A stretch of 64,000 nt of DNA, taken from NCBI RefSeq assembly GCF_904849725.1, contig NC_058523.1:171908689-171972688 (forward strand). Reading direction: 5' to 3'. Below the pieces are notes generated by a model. That model saw only the letters and a list, made by a program, of their open reading frames with translations. It had not been told where the DNA came from and made no database searches. Positions 33,296-45,369 of this stretch are shown here, one piece after another. The translations under genes were made by a program, and so were the position numbers. The stretch is from Hordeum vulgare subsp. vulgare (Eukaryota; Streptophyta; Magnoliopsida; Poales; Poaceae). Every line of letters starts with the position of its first letter. The first letter of the stretch is position 1.

Positions 33296-33725
33296 ACCAG
33301 AGCGGTACTACCGATGATAAGAGGTAGTACCGCTCTAGAGAGAGCAGTACTACCGCTCACGCACATGGGAGCGATCCAAGTGGAGGGAAGGAGTCGGTAG
33401 TACTGCTGGAGTAGTACTACCACTGCGAGGAGCGTAACAACCACTCATAAGAGGTAGTATCTCCTCCTATATCCGCTCAAGATCAGCTGCGGTCCCAGCC
33501 TAGATGAACCGAGGATTTCTAGCGCGACAGTAATATGCGGTACTAGCCCAATGGGCGATACTACCGCCCTTTACTACCGCTCCTGAAACCGCAAACTTCG
33601 ACACGAAAAATGTTGAGATCCACGGGCAGTGGTACTAGCCAGCGGTACAAGCTAGGCTACTTCCGCCCTGGAGAGGTACTACCACTGGCCTGGGCGGTAC
33701 TACCGATGATAAGAGGTAGTACACT
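33296..33725. repeat. Array of GCGGTAGTACCGC-type palindromes in LTR B
   Basis: About ten full or partial units such as GCGGTACTACC, GAGGTAGTACCGCTC and CAGTACTACCGCTC with variable spacers. GATGATAAGAGGTAGTAC occurs twice (33310 and 33706). Confidence 0.8.
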
Positions 33726-34051
33726 CACCGCTTGCATCTTTCTCGGCAGGGTTGGCAAGGAAAGAAGCTCCACTGAGGTGGAAAAATGGGTGCGAGGGAA
33801 AGTGTACATGATGATTCCACCCAGACCTTGCTGAGACGGACCCACTCTTAATTGTATGGATTTTCCTACGGCTCAAGTCCACCAACAACGAAACGTAAGA
33901 GAGAAAGTCGTCTTCATATCAATACACCAAGGGGCATGCATCGTCCTTGTGCCAAATGAGGAAATGCCTGAAAGGCTTAGTACACACGATTAGTCCGCAA
34001 AAGTATTGTCATCAATCACCAAAACCACTAGGGTAGAAATATGCCCTTACA

Positions 34052-34069
34052 TCTCCCCCTTTTTGGTGG
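34052..34069 (-). other. Polypurine tract of element B
   Basis: On the minus strand CCACCAAAAAGGGGGAGA immediately before the LTR. Confidence 0.8.
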
Positions 34070-34635
34070 AATGATCACAACACGAGATTTTCATAGAAGA
34101 TAAATATGAGATAGAATGCAAACCCCACTCTCTACAAAATATAGACAAGCTGCCCCTATATGTGTGCACTATTTAAATATGCTTTTGGAATGCAAAGTGC
34201 ACACACTAGGATCAACACTCCCCCTATATTTTATAGACAGATACTATTTGCACTTAGGGAAAAAATGGAAGTAATATAATTGCAAGAAGTGATGTGAGCA
34301 TTAACAATAGGGCACAAGATAGGCATCTCACGAATTTTAAGACATATGATAAAACTAAGGTAGCATATGTTTCACACCATATGACATAGTCTGACAGGAG
34401 TCTCACACACATAAAAAAGCAAAGCAACATAAGTCTCACAACACAAGACATAGTCTCCAAGCAAAGCGAATGGTAAAAGAGTTCATGAGTGAATAAAGAT
34501 GGCCAACAAAAGAACACTCGTGACTCTCGCAAGTCCAAACACTCTCACCCTTTGGCAGCAAGAAGCCAAAAAGAATAGAGAAAATAGCGACAATCTAGGA
34601 AGGGCAGTAACACTGAAACATCAATATTCGCGAGA
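34070..34635 (-). other. 3' untranslated region of element B
   Basis: No gene; AT-rich sequence between the accessory ORF and the polypurine tract. A second purine-rich block, ATAGGGGGAGTG on the minus strand, lies near 34225. Confidence 0.55.
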
Positions 34636-36120
34636 CTAACAAGTGTGTTGAATGGTGCTTGGACGAGCAGGAGAGACAGGATACTCAGCATCAGAATCCC
34701 ATGGGCAGTGGCGAGAAATCCAGGTGTCCTTATCAATGAGTCTGTCCTCAGAACAACGCTCAATCGTTAAACCAACCTGCCTAGGAAGATCATTGTGATG
34801 ACTGATAGCTGCCATTTCAGCCGCATGAGCCATGTACTGACCTTTGCCCTCCAGACACAAGAGCTTCTTCATCTTCTCCTTGAGCTTCTTATCCCAAGAT
34901 GGTTCTTCAGTAGGTGGCACAACACCTGGAGCAGTGTCATCTTCAGCCACAAGTTCCTCATCAACCTCTTCATCATCAGAATCCTCATCCATGCCTTCTG
35001 GCACATCCTGCTCAGCGGTAGTGTGAGTATGCCACTTGTTCTTCTGCCTAAGCTGCACAACCTTGTGTCGTACCAGCTCCCCAACCTAAACAACTCGCCA
35101 GGAAAGGTTTTTGCCCATGTCTTCTCAATACGATGCATCCGAAAGGTCCCATAGATGAGTCACTTACATTGAGAAACCGCAGATTGGAGATCAGACCACA
35201 TAACATGAGAAACATCCACTAGCTTCACTTTAACCTTGAATTTATGAAGCTCGCAGTAAAGAAGCATATCCACCAGGTAAGAGTGGGCCTGATCCATATT
35301 CCCAACTCGATGAAACGAGGTGTGGTGAAAGATGTAGTGGATGATATCTAAGAATGGTTCCAGCATCCAAGTGGACTTGCTTGTTGTAGAGGAGATCTTC
35401 TCAGTACTGTACTTGTAAAGGGCTTGCTTGTGGATGGCAGCAGTCTTGTGGTGGGGACAAAAGACAAGAGGGTTCTCGAGTCCCTCATCATAAAATCCAA
35501 GCAAGTCCATGAACGTCTTCGAGGGAGCAGTAAGCAGCCTACCGTTGGTCATCCAAGTAAGAGTCCTCTCTGCATCAGTTCCCAAATGCACTGTGGCAAA
35601 GAATACTGCCACAATCTTAGGATCGAAGTCTTTGTTGAACTGCATGATGTCGAGTTTACCCATCTTTTCACAAAGTGTAAGAGCTGTCCTGAAGTACCTC
35701 ACATTTTGTTGAAGGTATTCCACATCAATTGATTTGACATTGGGAACATACAGGTTCTCTTTATGCTTCAAAACATCAGTGTAGATGGATAGTTGTTGCG
35801 TGATCCAAAAGGGACAATTGTGCATAGACGGGTCTGAGGATCCCCATAGGGAGACTTCTTGCGAGTCATCCAAAAGTTCTTAGCATTCAGAGTGGCCATG
35901 GATTGGGACTTCGATGGCCTAATAGCAGGGCGCTTCCCCTAATACTTGGAAGCAGCTTGGCTAGCACTTCTCCCTTGAACAAACCCGTGATGTTGACTTG
36001 AGCTATCTGCTTGAGATCTATGGTAACGCTTCGTGCTTCCACGGCTGGGATTCGTCCTACGCTCCTGATGATCTGAGCTTCCACCTCCTGAGATCCAAAA
36101 CTTAACCATGGGAAACAAGA
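34636..36120 (-). pseudogene. Accessory ORF after pol in SIRE-type element B
   Basis: The minus-strand N-terminal part (36108-35939) is Ser/Arg/Gln-rich. The core frame 35873-35160 has LYVPNVKSIDVEYLQQNVRY, then VAVFFATVHLGTDAERTLTW followed by MT, and MDLLG. A C-terminal frame (35058-34636) has an acidic block (EDSDDEEVDEELVAEDD) and a Lys/Glu-rich helical stretch. Frameshifts lie near 35880 and 35070, with a stop at 35160. The segment F-x-ATVH...LTWMT...AP...LL parallels QFYATLHILG...DWMT...APTTELL in the ORF at the right edge of the window, so the two are homologous. It resembles the domain known as 'putative plant transposon protein' in retrotransposon accessory ORFs. Its role is unknown; a coat or DNA-associated role is only guesswork. 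Confidence 0.65.
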
Positions 36121-36199
36121 GAGTAAACGATGTGCAAGAGATAACAAGAAACCAAGAAATGGGAGAAATAGGTGATGAACAAGTAGGAATTACGTTCAA

Positions 36200-37117
36200 A
36201 GGCCAGCCCAGAGCGGTAGTACCGTTGCCATGAGAGATACTGCCACTTATGAGCAGTAGTACAACCCTGAAGAGCGGTAGTACTGCTCAGGGCATGGACC
36301 ATGGGGCGAAAACCACCATTGGTCAGATCCTGTACTACTTGGGATGCCAGGAGTTCTCAATTCCTACAGGAACGTCGCGTCTACTCTATAGCCATCTTCC
36401 ACACCCTTCACATGCCACAAATCGGGACTAAAAATGAGAGATACACCCCATATTGCCCAAAACCTATATGTGAGAAATAGACAAAACAAAGAGAAGAATG
36501 GGGGTAGTACTGGGGATGAATGGGTATGGGGAGTAGAAACTACCCCTGGCCGTCCTCATAACCCCCTCGAGGAGTTATCTAAGCGGTATTAACGCTCCAG
36601 AGCAGTAGTACCCCAGTGGTACTACCTCTTATCATTAGTAGTAACACTCATGGCAGCGATAGTACTGCCCTAGATGGCCCAAAAACATGCGAAAAATGTT
36701 GAACTTAGTATCGCAAAGTGGCATGAGACATAAAAACATGTCATGGAGATGGTGACACTCCAAGTTGTGAAAAATCACAAGCAGAGAGAAATAAACTTGG
36801 AGTGACACAAACAAAAAATAGCACGCTCTTGAGAGGCAAATGAGTAAAGGAGGACGGGGTGGTGGCCAAAGCCACCTATGTTTGAGTCAATTGGTATGGC
36901 ACCGTAAAGATTTTAACCTTGGGCCCATGACCAAAACTCAGCTTTCAATCACAAGTGTCATTTAAAATGACTATTGTGAAAGACTTGATCGATTTATGCA
37001 TAATAGGGGGAGGGAGAGTTCATTGATAGAACAACACTCCCCCTAAATGCATGCCTACATCTAAACAAGATGGTATGATGGGAATGGTGGGATGTGCTTA
37101 ATTTCAATTCATATTGC
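36200..37117 (-). other. Untranslated region between pol and accessory ORF in element B, with palindromic units
   Basis: No gene. 36208-36295 and 36585-36670 contain GAGCGGTAGTACCGTTG, GAGCGGTAGTACTGCTC and AGTGGTACTACCTCTTATCA, the same motif type as in LTR B. ACTCCCCCTA-type pyrimidine tracts (purine-rich on the minus strand) occur near 37045. Confidence 0.6.
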
Positions 37118-38449
37118 TCAAATCAATGATTTAAGCTCATGCCTCAACTCGTGAAATCTTGCTTCCTTCAATGACTTTGTGAAAATATCTGCAAGTTGAC
37201 CCTTGGTGTTGAGGTAAATGAGATCAATTTCCCCCTGCTTGATATGATCCCGGATGAAGTGGTGACGAATACTAATGTGCTTCGTCTTGCAGTGTTGAAC
37301 CGGGTTTTTGGAGATCGGGATTGCACTTACATTATCACTATAAATAGGCACTTTGTCACATGTGACATAGTAATCCTTTAAAGTTTGCCTCATCCAAAGT
37401 AACTGAGCACAACAACTTGCAGCAACGACATACTTGGCCTCGGTGGACGAGAGAGAAAAACATTTTTGTTTCTTGGAAGACAAACTTACCAGAGAGCAAC
37501 AAAAAAATCGACAACCTCCTAAAGTTGACTTCCTCTCCACACGGTCTCCCACCAATTCCGAATCCGAGTATCCTATGATATCAAATGAAGCACCTTTGGG
37601 ATACCATAAGCCAAAGTTTGGGGTATGAGCCAAATATTGAAAGATTCGTTTGAAAGCCACATAGTGACTTTCCTTAGGTGAGTATTAAAATCACGCACAA
37701 ATTCCCACACTCAACATAATATCAGGTTTAGATGCACAAAGGTAAAGCAAAGAGCCAATCATAGAGCGATGTACCTTTTGATCCACAACTTTACCATTGG
37801 GGTCAAGGTCAAGATGGGAGTTGAGAGGCATGGGAGTGTTTGCCTTGGCTAGTTTGAGATCATCCATCTCGAACCTCTTGGGCATGTCTTGAGTGTATTC
37901 TGTTTAATTAATGAAAGTTCCTTGACTTTGTTGCTTGACTTTGAATCCAAGGAAAAACTTCAACTCTCCCATCATAGACATCTCGAATTCTTTGGTCATT
38001 AGTGCAGCAAACTCTTCATTAAAAGATTTGTTAGGAGAACCAAAAAGAATATCATCAACATATAGTTGGCATATGAACAAACTCCCTTTGACCTTATTAG
38101 TAAAAAGAGTGGGGTAAATTTTCTCAATTTCAAACCCACGATCATGTAACATCTCGGTAAGGTGCTCATACCGTGCTCGTGGGGCTTGTTTATGGCCATA
38201 GAGTGCCTTATTGAGAATGAAAACATGATTGGGGAATTTGATATCCTCGAACCCCGGGGGTTTCTTGACATACAACAACTCTTTAAGGGGACCATTAAGA
38301 AATGCACTCTTCACATCCATTTGATATAATTTGAAGTTATGATGTAAAGCAAATGCAAGCAACATGTGAATAGATTCTAGGCTAGCAACATGAGCAAAGG
38401 TTTCACCGTAGTCGAGGTCCTCGACTTGGGAGTAGCCTTGTGCTACCAA
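37118..38449 (-). pseudogene. SIRE-type pol: reverse transcriptase and RNase H
   Basis: The RT frame 38449-37904 has YQMDVKSAFLNG and the catalytic YVDDILFGS, so its active-site aspartates are intact. It is interrupted by TAA near 37904, continues at 37885-37691, and after a further break reads RNase H at 37660-37118 (YSDSELVGD, LSSTEAKYVVA, IRHHFIRDHIKQGEIDL, QLADIFTKSL). The conserved order and the QLADIFTK end mark it as Ty1/copia of the SIRE type. Breaks: at least two stops. The same frame is kept across all three pieces. Confidence 0.88.
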
Positions 38450-39900
38450 TATTACGTTGTTATGAATGATGAAACATTTGAATCTTGCTTGTTAAACATC
38501 CACTTAGTTCCAATGACATTGTGGTTCTCATGTGGTCTTGGCACCACTCGCCATACTTTGTTGCGCTCGAAATTGTTGAAGTCATCATGCATGGCTTCAA
38601 CCCAGTCCATATCTTCGACCGCCTCTTAGTACTTTTAGGGGTTCAATGCAATAAAAAAATGCATGATGGACACTAAAGTTTGTTAATTGACGATGAGTTG
38701 TTACCCCTCTCATTAAGCTGCCGTAGACATTCTCCAACACATGAGAATTCTTTATGAGATTATCAGCATTCCTTGTGGCATGTCTTTCTTGAATCTCCTG
38801 GGGGTAAGCTGAAGAGGAACCTTTTTGTGACATGTACAACCTTTGTGATCTTGAGCTTGATCTTGATCAAGAGCTTGGTCTTGAGCTTGAGCTTGATCTT
38901 GATCTTGAGTTTCCTAGGAAGAGTGAGCTTGATCAAGGACATCACTTGGTGGACCATCATCATGTGGTTGATCTTCTCCTTGATCTTGATCACAAGGTTG
39001 AGGGCCTTCACTTTGTTCTTCCAAAGCGTGTGGGTCTTGCATCGGTGATGGTTCCACTTGAATGGAACATTGTCCTTCTCCTTCTGTCACAAGGGGTTCC
39101 TTAATAGATAGGAAGTGTCCACACCCATTCTTCTTATGGCTTGGGGAGGAATTTCATCACCTACATCACACACACCACTTTTCTCCACTTGGGAGCCATT
39201 ATTTTCATCAAACCCCATGTTACACGTCTCCTTAAAGAGTCCATTGGACATGTTGAGGACATGGTAGGCATGAGAGTTTGTATTATAACCAACAAATATG
39301 CCCGCTTGATCTCTAGGTTGAAATTTACATAAACAAACGTTTTTCTTAGGAAAGTAACACTTACAACTGAACACCCGGAAGTACTTGAGGTTGGGCTTGT
39401 TGTCGGTAAGAATTTCTTAAGGAGTCTTGTTTAAGCCTTTGCGGAGGTAGAGCCGATTGGATGCATGACATGCGGTGTTGATAGTTTTGGCCCAAAAGTT
39501 ATACGAATATTTATAATCCACCATCATGGTTATTCCCGCGTCCATCAATGTCTGGTTCTTCCTTTCCGCTGCACCATTTTTTGCGGGGTATATGGTGTGG
39601 AATATTAATGTTTGATTCCCTCGTCAGTCAAAAATTCATTTAAGGTGTAATTCTTGAACTCAGTGGCATTTTCACTTCTAATCATTAATATTATTGCCTC
39701 ATGTTGACGTTTAGCTTCATTGGCAAAGTCGATGACAATTTTATGAGTCTCACTTTTCCTCTTGAAGAAGTATACCCAAGTATATCTTGAGTAATCATCC
39801 ACTATCACCAAGCCAAACTTTCTTACCCCAAGACTAATGAAAGATGGAGGACCAAAGAGATCCATGTGGATGATCTCCAAGGGCCTCTTTGAGTATATGG
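38450..39900 (-). pseudogene. SIRE-type integrase and linker to RT
   Basis: The integrase core begins in 39880-39605 (EIIHMDLFGPPSF, VDDYSRYTWVYFF). The second catalytic Asp is replaced: RSENATEFKN where RSDNGTEFKN-like sequence is the family norm. The catalytic Glu survives after a frameshift near 39600 (NGAAERKNQT). The C-terminal part 39374-39087 holds FSCKCYFPK and the FVGYNTNSHAY block. The linker to RT (39090-38450) has a long Gln-Asp/Gln-Ala repeat at 38838-38925 and is broken by stops. Confidence 0.82.
38838..38925. repeat. CTTGATCTTGAG hexamer-type microsatellite in the SIRE pol linker
   Basis: Repeats of CTTGATCTTGAGCTTGAG. On the coding (minus) strand they read as alternating Gln-Asp and Gln-Ala. 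Confidence 0.75.
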
Positions 39901-39947
39901 TAGTAATGGGGCGGTGAGTTAACTCATGTAGCTTTCCTTCAATAAAC

Positions 39948-40812
39948 TCACAAGACGTGATCCCCTTTAAGGAGACTTTGCAAATATCTCATATTGACAT
40001 GGTCTAGCCGGTGATGCCAAAGCCATCCCACATCAACTTTAGCCATTAGGCAAGTCGCAATCTTAGTGGGTCGCTCCAAAAAGTTAACCACATAGAGACT
40101 GTTCGTGACATGCCCAACAAAGGCTAATTTAAGAGTCTTTCTCCACAAAAGGGCCACAAATTCAATACCAAAGAAAGTAATAAAACCCATGAGTGCGAGT
40201 TCATGAACGGAAAGTAAATTGTATGCAAGGGTCTCAACAAGCATGCCCTTTTCGGTGGTAGGTTCCGGAGAAATTACCACCTTGCCGAGACTGAATACCT
40301 TCAAAATTGCATCATCACCAAACGAGACTTGGGTGGCCATGGATGGGTCGGGATGAACGTCCACCATCAAGTCCTTTCTTCCGGTCATATGATTTGTCGC
40401 TTCGCTGTCAAGCAACCATGACACTCCATCAGAAGCAAACTCCTACATTAGAACAATGATTGGATTTAGGTACCCATTCTTTAATGGGTCCTTTCAGGTT
40501 AGTAACAAGGGTCTTAGGAACCCAAATAGACCATTCAATGTACTCACAAGGGGAACCAACAAACTAAGGAAAGACATTTCCATTGCTAGCACGACATAGA
40601 ACATAAGATGGGTTAAAGTCGTCGGCATTGTTCGGAGGGAGGGTTTTGCCCTTCTTGTTATAACCACCCTTAGCTTTGCTCTTCTTCTTTTCATGAGTAC
40701 CCTCCCCTACCTTGACAAAGGTTTCTTTAAGCAAGGGATGTTGCTTGGTGATACAGAGCATCCCATGGACATTACCATGGCAAGAGTCCCTTTGCCAAGT
40801 GACACGTGCAAC
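39948..40812 (-). pseudogene. SIRE-type gag C-terminus, protease and pre-integrase region
   Basis: 40812-40564 reads CHGNVHGMLCITKQHPLLKE and a Lys/Gly-rich segment. The protease motif in WLLDSEATNHMTG has Glu where the catalytic D-S-G triplet needs Gly. The pre-integrase region ends with WLWHHRLDHVNMRYLQSL, the His part of the HHCC zinc site. Frameshifts lie near 40560 and 40430. The stop at 39948 separates it from the integrase core. The 5' side is cut by the Angela LTR at 40813. Confidence 0.78.
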
Positions 40813-42613
40813 TCTTGGGCAATGTTGCATGGGGAACGAAAATTTTCCTACGCACACATAAGATATATCCATGGTGATGACCATCTACGATAGGAGAGAT
40901 TAGATCCACATACCCTTGTAGATCGCCAAGCAAGAAGTGATAAGAACTGCGGTTGATGTAGTCGAATGTCTTAGCGATCCAAATCGCAAGTCTTCCCACG
41001 ATCCAATCACGATCTAGCACCGAACAGACGACACCTCTGTGTTCAACACACGTGTAGCTCGATGACGATATCCGCCTTCTTGATCCAGCAAGAGGGGAAG
41101 AGGTAGATGAGTTCTCCAACAACACGATGGCGTGGTGGTGGTGGTGGTGGTGAACTAATCCAGCAGGGCTTCGCCAAGCTATGCTGGAGTAATCTAGACG
41201 AGGGAGACAATCTATGGAGGAGAGGGTAGTACGTGGCTCTTCAGGTGTGTATTGCCTTCAAAACCTCCACTATATATAGGAGGAAGAGGTGGGAAGGCTG
41301 CCTTTCCTCCTCCTCCAAGGAGGAGAGGTTCGGCCGAGCTAGGCAAGAGAGTCCTCCTCCAATTCGGTTTGGTGGAGGATTCCCTTCCTAGTTGCTCTCC
41401 TCCGTCCTTTTTTTTCCTTTGTCCTTCTGTTTTTACACTTGGCTGAAATAGGTTTTATTGGGCTGGCCGCACCAGCCCACTAGGGTATGGTGCACCACCT
41501 TTAGGCCTACTAGGTCCCCTCCTGGGTGGGTGGCATCTCCCGGTGAAACCCTGGAACCCATTCGCCACTCCCGGTACTTTATCGGTAATGCCCGAAATAT
41601 TTCCGGAAGCCAAATGCAACTGTCCTATATATCAATCCTTACCTCTGGACCATTTCGGAGCTCCTCGTGATGTCTGGGGTCTCATCCGAGACTCTAAAAA
41701 ACTTTCAGTCACCAACATACATAACTCAATAATACCGAGATGTCACCGAACCTTAAGTGTGCACACCATGTGGGTTCGAGAACTATGTAGACATGACCGC
41801 GACACTCTGCGATCAATAACCAATAGCGGGACCTGGATTTCCATATTGGCTCTAACATATTCTATGAATATCTTTATTGGTTGAACCTCTATGTCAATGA
41901 TTCAGTTAATCCCATATAACATTCCCTTTGTCCTTCGGTATGTTACTTACCCGAGATTTGATTGCCGGTATCTCTATACTTATTTTAATCTCGTTACCGA
42001 CAAGTCTCATTACTCATTCCGTAATACAGAATCCCATGGCTAACTCTTTAGTCACATTTCCTGCAAGGCTTGTTGTGATGTTGTATTACCGAGTGGGCCC
42101 CGGGACACCTCTCCATCATACGGAGTGACAAATCCCAGTCTTGATCCATGCTAACTAACTGGACACCTTTGGAGATACCTGTAGAGCACCTTTATAGTCA
42201 CCCAGTTACGTTGCGACGTTTGATACACACAGGTTATTCCTCTGGTGTGAGTGAGTTACATGATCTCATGGTCATAGGAACATATACTTTACACGCTGAA
42301 AAACAATAGCAATGAAATGACACGATCACATACTACGTTCATAGTTTTGGTCTTATCCATCACATCATTCTCCTAATGATGTGATCCCGTTATCAAGTGA
42401 CAACACTTTTGTATGGCTAGGAAACCTTAACCATCTTTGATCAATGAGATAGTCAACTAGAGGCTTACTAGGGATAGTGTGTTGTCTATGTATCCACACA
42501 TGTATCTGAGTTTCCAATCAATACAATTCTAGCACGGATAATAAACGATTATCTTGAACAAGGAAATATAAAAATAACTAGTTTATTATTGCCTCTAGGG
42601 CATATATCTAACA
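40813..42613 (-). repeat. 3' LTR of the Angela-type element
   Basis: Collinear with 57388-59146 (for example CACTATATATAGGAGGAAGA and CCGTAATACA). TATATATA at 41271-41278 (minus) is the TATA box. The outer end reads TCTTGGGCAA where the other copy has TGTTGGGGAA. Confidence 0.93.
41271..41278 (-). promoter_or_regulatory. TATA box of the Angela-type 3' LTR
   Basis: TATATATA on the minus strand within CCTATATATAGTGGAGG. The same box is present in the other LTR at 57845-57852. Confidence 0.7.
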
Positions 42614-42629
42614 GCCTCCCACTTGCACT
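42614..42629 (-). other. Polypurine tract of the Angela-type element
   Basis: On the minus strand GTGCAAGTGGGAGGC directly before the LTR start. Confidence 0.8.
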
Positions 42630-42641
42630 AGAATCAATAAT

Positions 42642-44157
42642 CTAGCTCACATCACTATGTGATTTACAATGTAATGAATCTAGCACCCATACAGCTTTGT
42701 TGTGATCATGTTCCGATCGTGGAAGAGTCTTAGTCAACGGGTCTGCAACATTCAGATCTGTGTGCATTTTGGAAATATTGATGTACTCCTCTTTGATGTA
42801 ATCGCGGATGGAATTTAAGCGTCTCTTTATGTGTCTCGTCCTCTTGTGAAACCTTGGTTCCTTGGCTAGAGCAATGGCACCAGTGTTGTTACAGAACAGA
42901 GTCACTCGATCGAGTGCGCTGGGCACAACTCCAAGATCTGTCATGAACTACTTCATCCAGACACCTTCTTTAGCCGCCTCTAAGGCAACCATGTACTCCG
43001 CTTCACATGTAGAATCAGCTACGACGCTCTACTTGGAACTGCACCAGCTTACTGCACCCCCATTAAGAATAAATATGTATCCGGTTTGGGACTTAGAGTC
43101 ATCTGGATCAGTGTCAAAGCTTGCATCGACGTAAGGCTTTACGACGAGCTCTTTCTCACCTCCATAAACGAGAAACATTTCCTTAGTCCTTTTCATGTGC
43201 TTCATAATATTATTGACCGCTATCAAGTGATCCATTCCTATATTACTTTGAAACCTTCCCGCCATAGTTATGGCAAGGCTGACATCAGGTCTGGTGCATA
43301 GCATTGCATACATGATAGACCCTGTGGTTGAAGCATAAGGGACGACACTCATCTTTTCTCTATCTTCTACAGTCACTAGGCATTGAGTCCTACTCAACTG
43401 TATACCTTGTAACACAGGCAAGAACCCTTTCTTGGACTGTTCCATTTTGAACTTCTTCAAAACTTTATCAAGGTATGTGCTCTTTGAAAGTTCTATCAAG
43501 CGTCTTGATCTATCTCTATAGATCTTGATGACCAATATGTAAGGAGCTTCTCCTAGGTACTTCAATGAAAAACATTTACTCAAATAATCCTTTATGCTTC
43601 CCAAAAGATCTATATCATTTCCAATCCGTAATATGTCATCCACATGTAATATTAGAAATGCTATAGAGCTCCCACTCACTTTCTCGTAAATAAAAGCTTC
43701 TCCATAAACTTGTATAAACCCAAACACCTTGATCACCTCATCATAGCGATTATTCCAACTCTGAGATTCTTGCACCATTCCATAAATGGATCACTGGAGT
43801 TTGCATACTTTGTCAACATTCTCTGGATCAACAAAACCTTCCGGTTGCATCATATGCAACTCTACCTTAAGGAAATCGTTAAGGAACGTTGTTTTTACAT
43901 CCATCTGCCAAATTTCATAATCAAAAAAATGAAGCTATTACTAACATGATTCTGACGGACTTAAGCATCGCTACGGGTGAGAAAGTCTCATTGTAGTCAA
44001 CTCCTTGAACTTGTGAAAAAACATTTGCCACAAGTCGAGCTTTACACACGGTGATATTACCGTCTGCGTCCGTCTTCTTCTTAAAGATCCATTTATTCTG
44101 AATAGCCTTTCGCACTTCAGGTAATACTTCCAAAGTCCATACTTTGTTTTCATACAT
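42642..44157 (-). pseudogene. Angela-type reverse transcriptase and RNase H
   Basis: RT begins at 44157 (VWTLEVLPEVRKAIQNKWIF) and reads FSPVAMLKSVRIML to a stop at 43921. The QMDVKTTFLN part is in the gap, and the frame 43778-43029 holds the catalytic LHVDDIL and the TGSIMYAMLCTRPDVSLA block. RNase H: PYVDASFDTDPDDSKS, a stop near 43029, ADSTCEAEYMVALEAA, a stop at 42945, then TLFCNNTGAIALAKEP and MHTDLNVADPLTK. The final stop at 42642 lies 28 bases before the LTR. At least four interruptions. Catalytic Asp pairs are retained in RT. Confidence 0.9.
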
Positions 44158-44160
44158 GGA

Positions 44161-45369
44161 TCATATCTCGGTTTTCATGGCCTCTAACCATTTGTTGGAA
44201 TTCGGGCACACCATTGCTTCTCCGTAGCTTGTAGGTTCATCGTGGTCTAACAAGATGATTGATAAGACAGGATTGTCGTACCATTCACGAGCAGCACGCG
44301 TCCTTGTCGACGTACGAGGACCGATAGCAACTTGATGTGAAGTCTCATGATCATAATAATTAGCTTCCTCTTCAACTGTTGTAGGTTCCACGGAAACATC
44401 TTTCTGTGTTGCGCTACTCTCTGGTTGAAGTAGAGGTTCTATAACCTCATCAAGTTCTACCTTGCTCCCACTTAATTCCTTTGAGAGAAACTATTTCTCA
44501 AGAAAAGCTCCATTTTTAGCGACAAACACTTTGCCTTCGGATTTGAGATAGAAGGTTTACCCAACTGTCTCTTTTGGGTATCCTATGAAGACACACTTTT
44601 CCACTTTGGATTCCATCTTTTTAGGCTAAAGCTTTCTGACATAAGCATGACATCCCCAAAATTTAAGAAACGACAACTTTGGCTTCTTCCCAAACAAGAG
44701 TTCATATGGCGTCGTCTCAACGGATTTTGATGGTGCCCTATTTAAAGTGAATGCAGGTGTCTCTAATGCATAACCCCAAAACGATAATGGCAAATCAGTA
44801 AGAGACATCATAGAACACACAATATCTAATAACGTACGATTATGATGTTCAGACACACCATTACGCTGTGGTGTTTCAGGCGATGTCAAGTGGAAACAAT
44901 TCCACAATGTCTTAAGTGAGTGCCAAACTCATAACTCAGATATTCTCCTCCTCCATGAGATCGTAGGAATTCGATTAGAAAGTGGCGCTATCATTATCAA
45001 CTCTACATCTTTTGGCCTCAATGTTATGGATGTGTGTGTCATCACTATCGAGAATCAACATGAACAAACCCCTCACATTGGGTGCATGACAATAAAATAT
45101 ATTACTCATATTAATAGAACAACCATTATTCTCTGACTTAAATGAGTAACTGTCTCGCAATAAACAAGATCCAGATATAATGTTCATGCTTAACAGACGG
45201 AATAAATAACAATTATTTAGGTTCATCAATAATCCCGATGGTAATTTAAGTGAGAGCGTGCCGACGACGATCGCATCAACCTGGGAACCATTTACCACGC
45301 ACATATTCACTTCGTCATTTGCCAACCTTCATCTATTTTGTAATTCTTGCTTTGAGTTGCAAATGTGAG
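44161..45369 (-). pseudogene. Angela-type protease end and integrase, with a large internal deletion
   Basis: 45325-44975 covers the region after the protease active site (SGLLMNLNNCYLF, MNIISGSCLL) and stops after RVDNDSATF. The next readable piece resumes at FLRSHGGGEYLSYEFG, so the HHCC zinc domain and the first catalytic Asp are deleted at about 44975. In the second Asp motif the expected RSDRGGEY-type sequence reads RSHGGGEY. The third (catalytic Glu) region is in PETPQRNGVSEHHNRTLLD (44880-44820). The C-terminal part to 44161 has stops at 44626 and elsewhere. The right boundary is the Athila-type insertion. Confidence 0.85.
45365..45369. other. Target-site duplication (left) of the Athila-type insertion
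   Basis: GTGAG here and ATGAG at 55224-55228, one mismatch. Joining the Angela flanks at this point restores a continuous protease reading frame. Confidence 0.75.

Larger units (their letters stand above)
32552..34051 (-). repeat. 3' LTR of SIRE-type element B
   Basis: On the minus strand it starts TGTAAGGGCATATTTCTACC after the polypurine tract and ends CCCCCCTCTAGTCATCC...GATCA. Contains TATATAAA (minus, 33253-33246) and, at 33300-33720, many AGCGGTACTACCGAT / GAGGTAGTACCGCTC palindromic units. Confidence 0.8.
32552..40812 (-). mobile_element. SIRE-type copia element B (3' LTR, accessory ORF, pol); gag start missing
   Basis: On the minus strand the order is gag/pol junction (from 40812), protease, integrase, RT, RNase H (to 37118), an untranslated segment with palindromic motifs, an accessory ORF (36120-34636), a polypurine tract and a 1.5 kb LTR. 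This order with an extra ORF between pol and LTR is that of SIRE-type copia elements (Maximus-like in Triticeae; the family name is inference). It is cut at 40812/40813 where an Angela LTR begins. Its gag start and 5' LTR are not found to the right of the Angela element. Confidence 0.82.

Noticed and set aside
33296..33725. Palindromic array as a CRISPR array
   Set aside because: Units vary in sequence and spacing, lie in a plant retrotransposon LTR, and have no cas genes.
34636..36120. Accessory ORF as an envelope glycoprotein
   Set aside because: No signal peptide, transmembrane segment or Cys/glycosylation pattern; it matches the other accessory ORF by a soluble-looking block.
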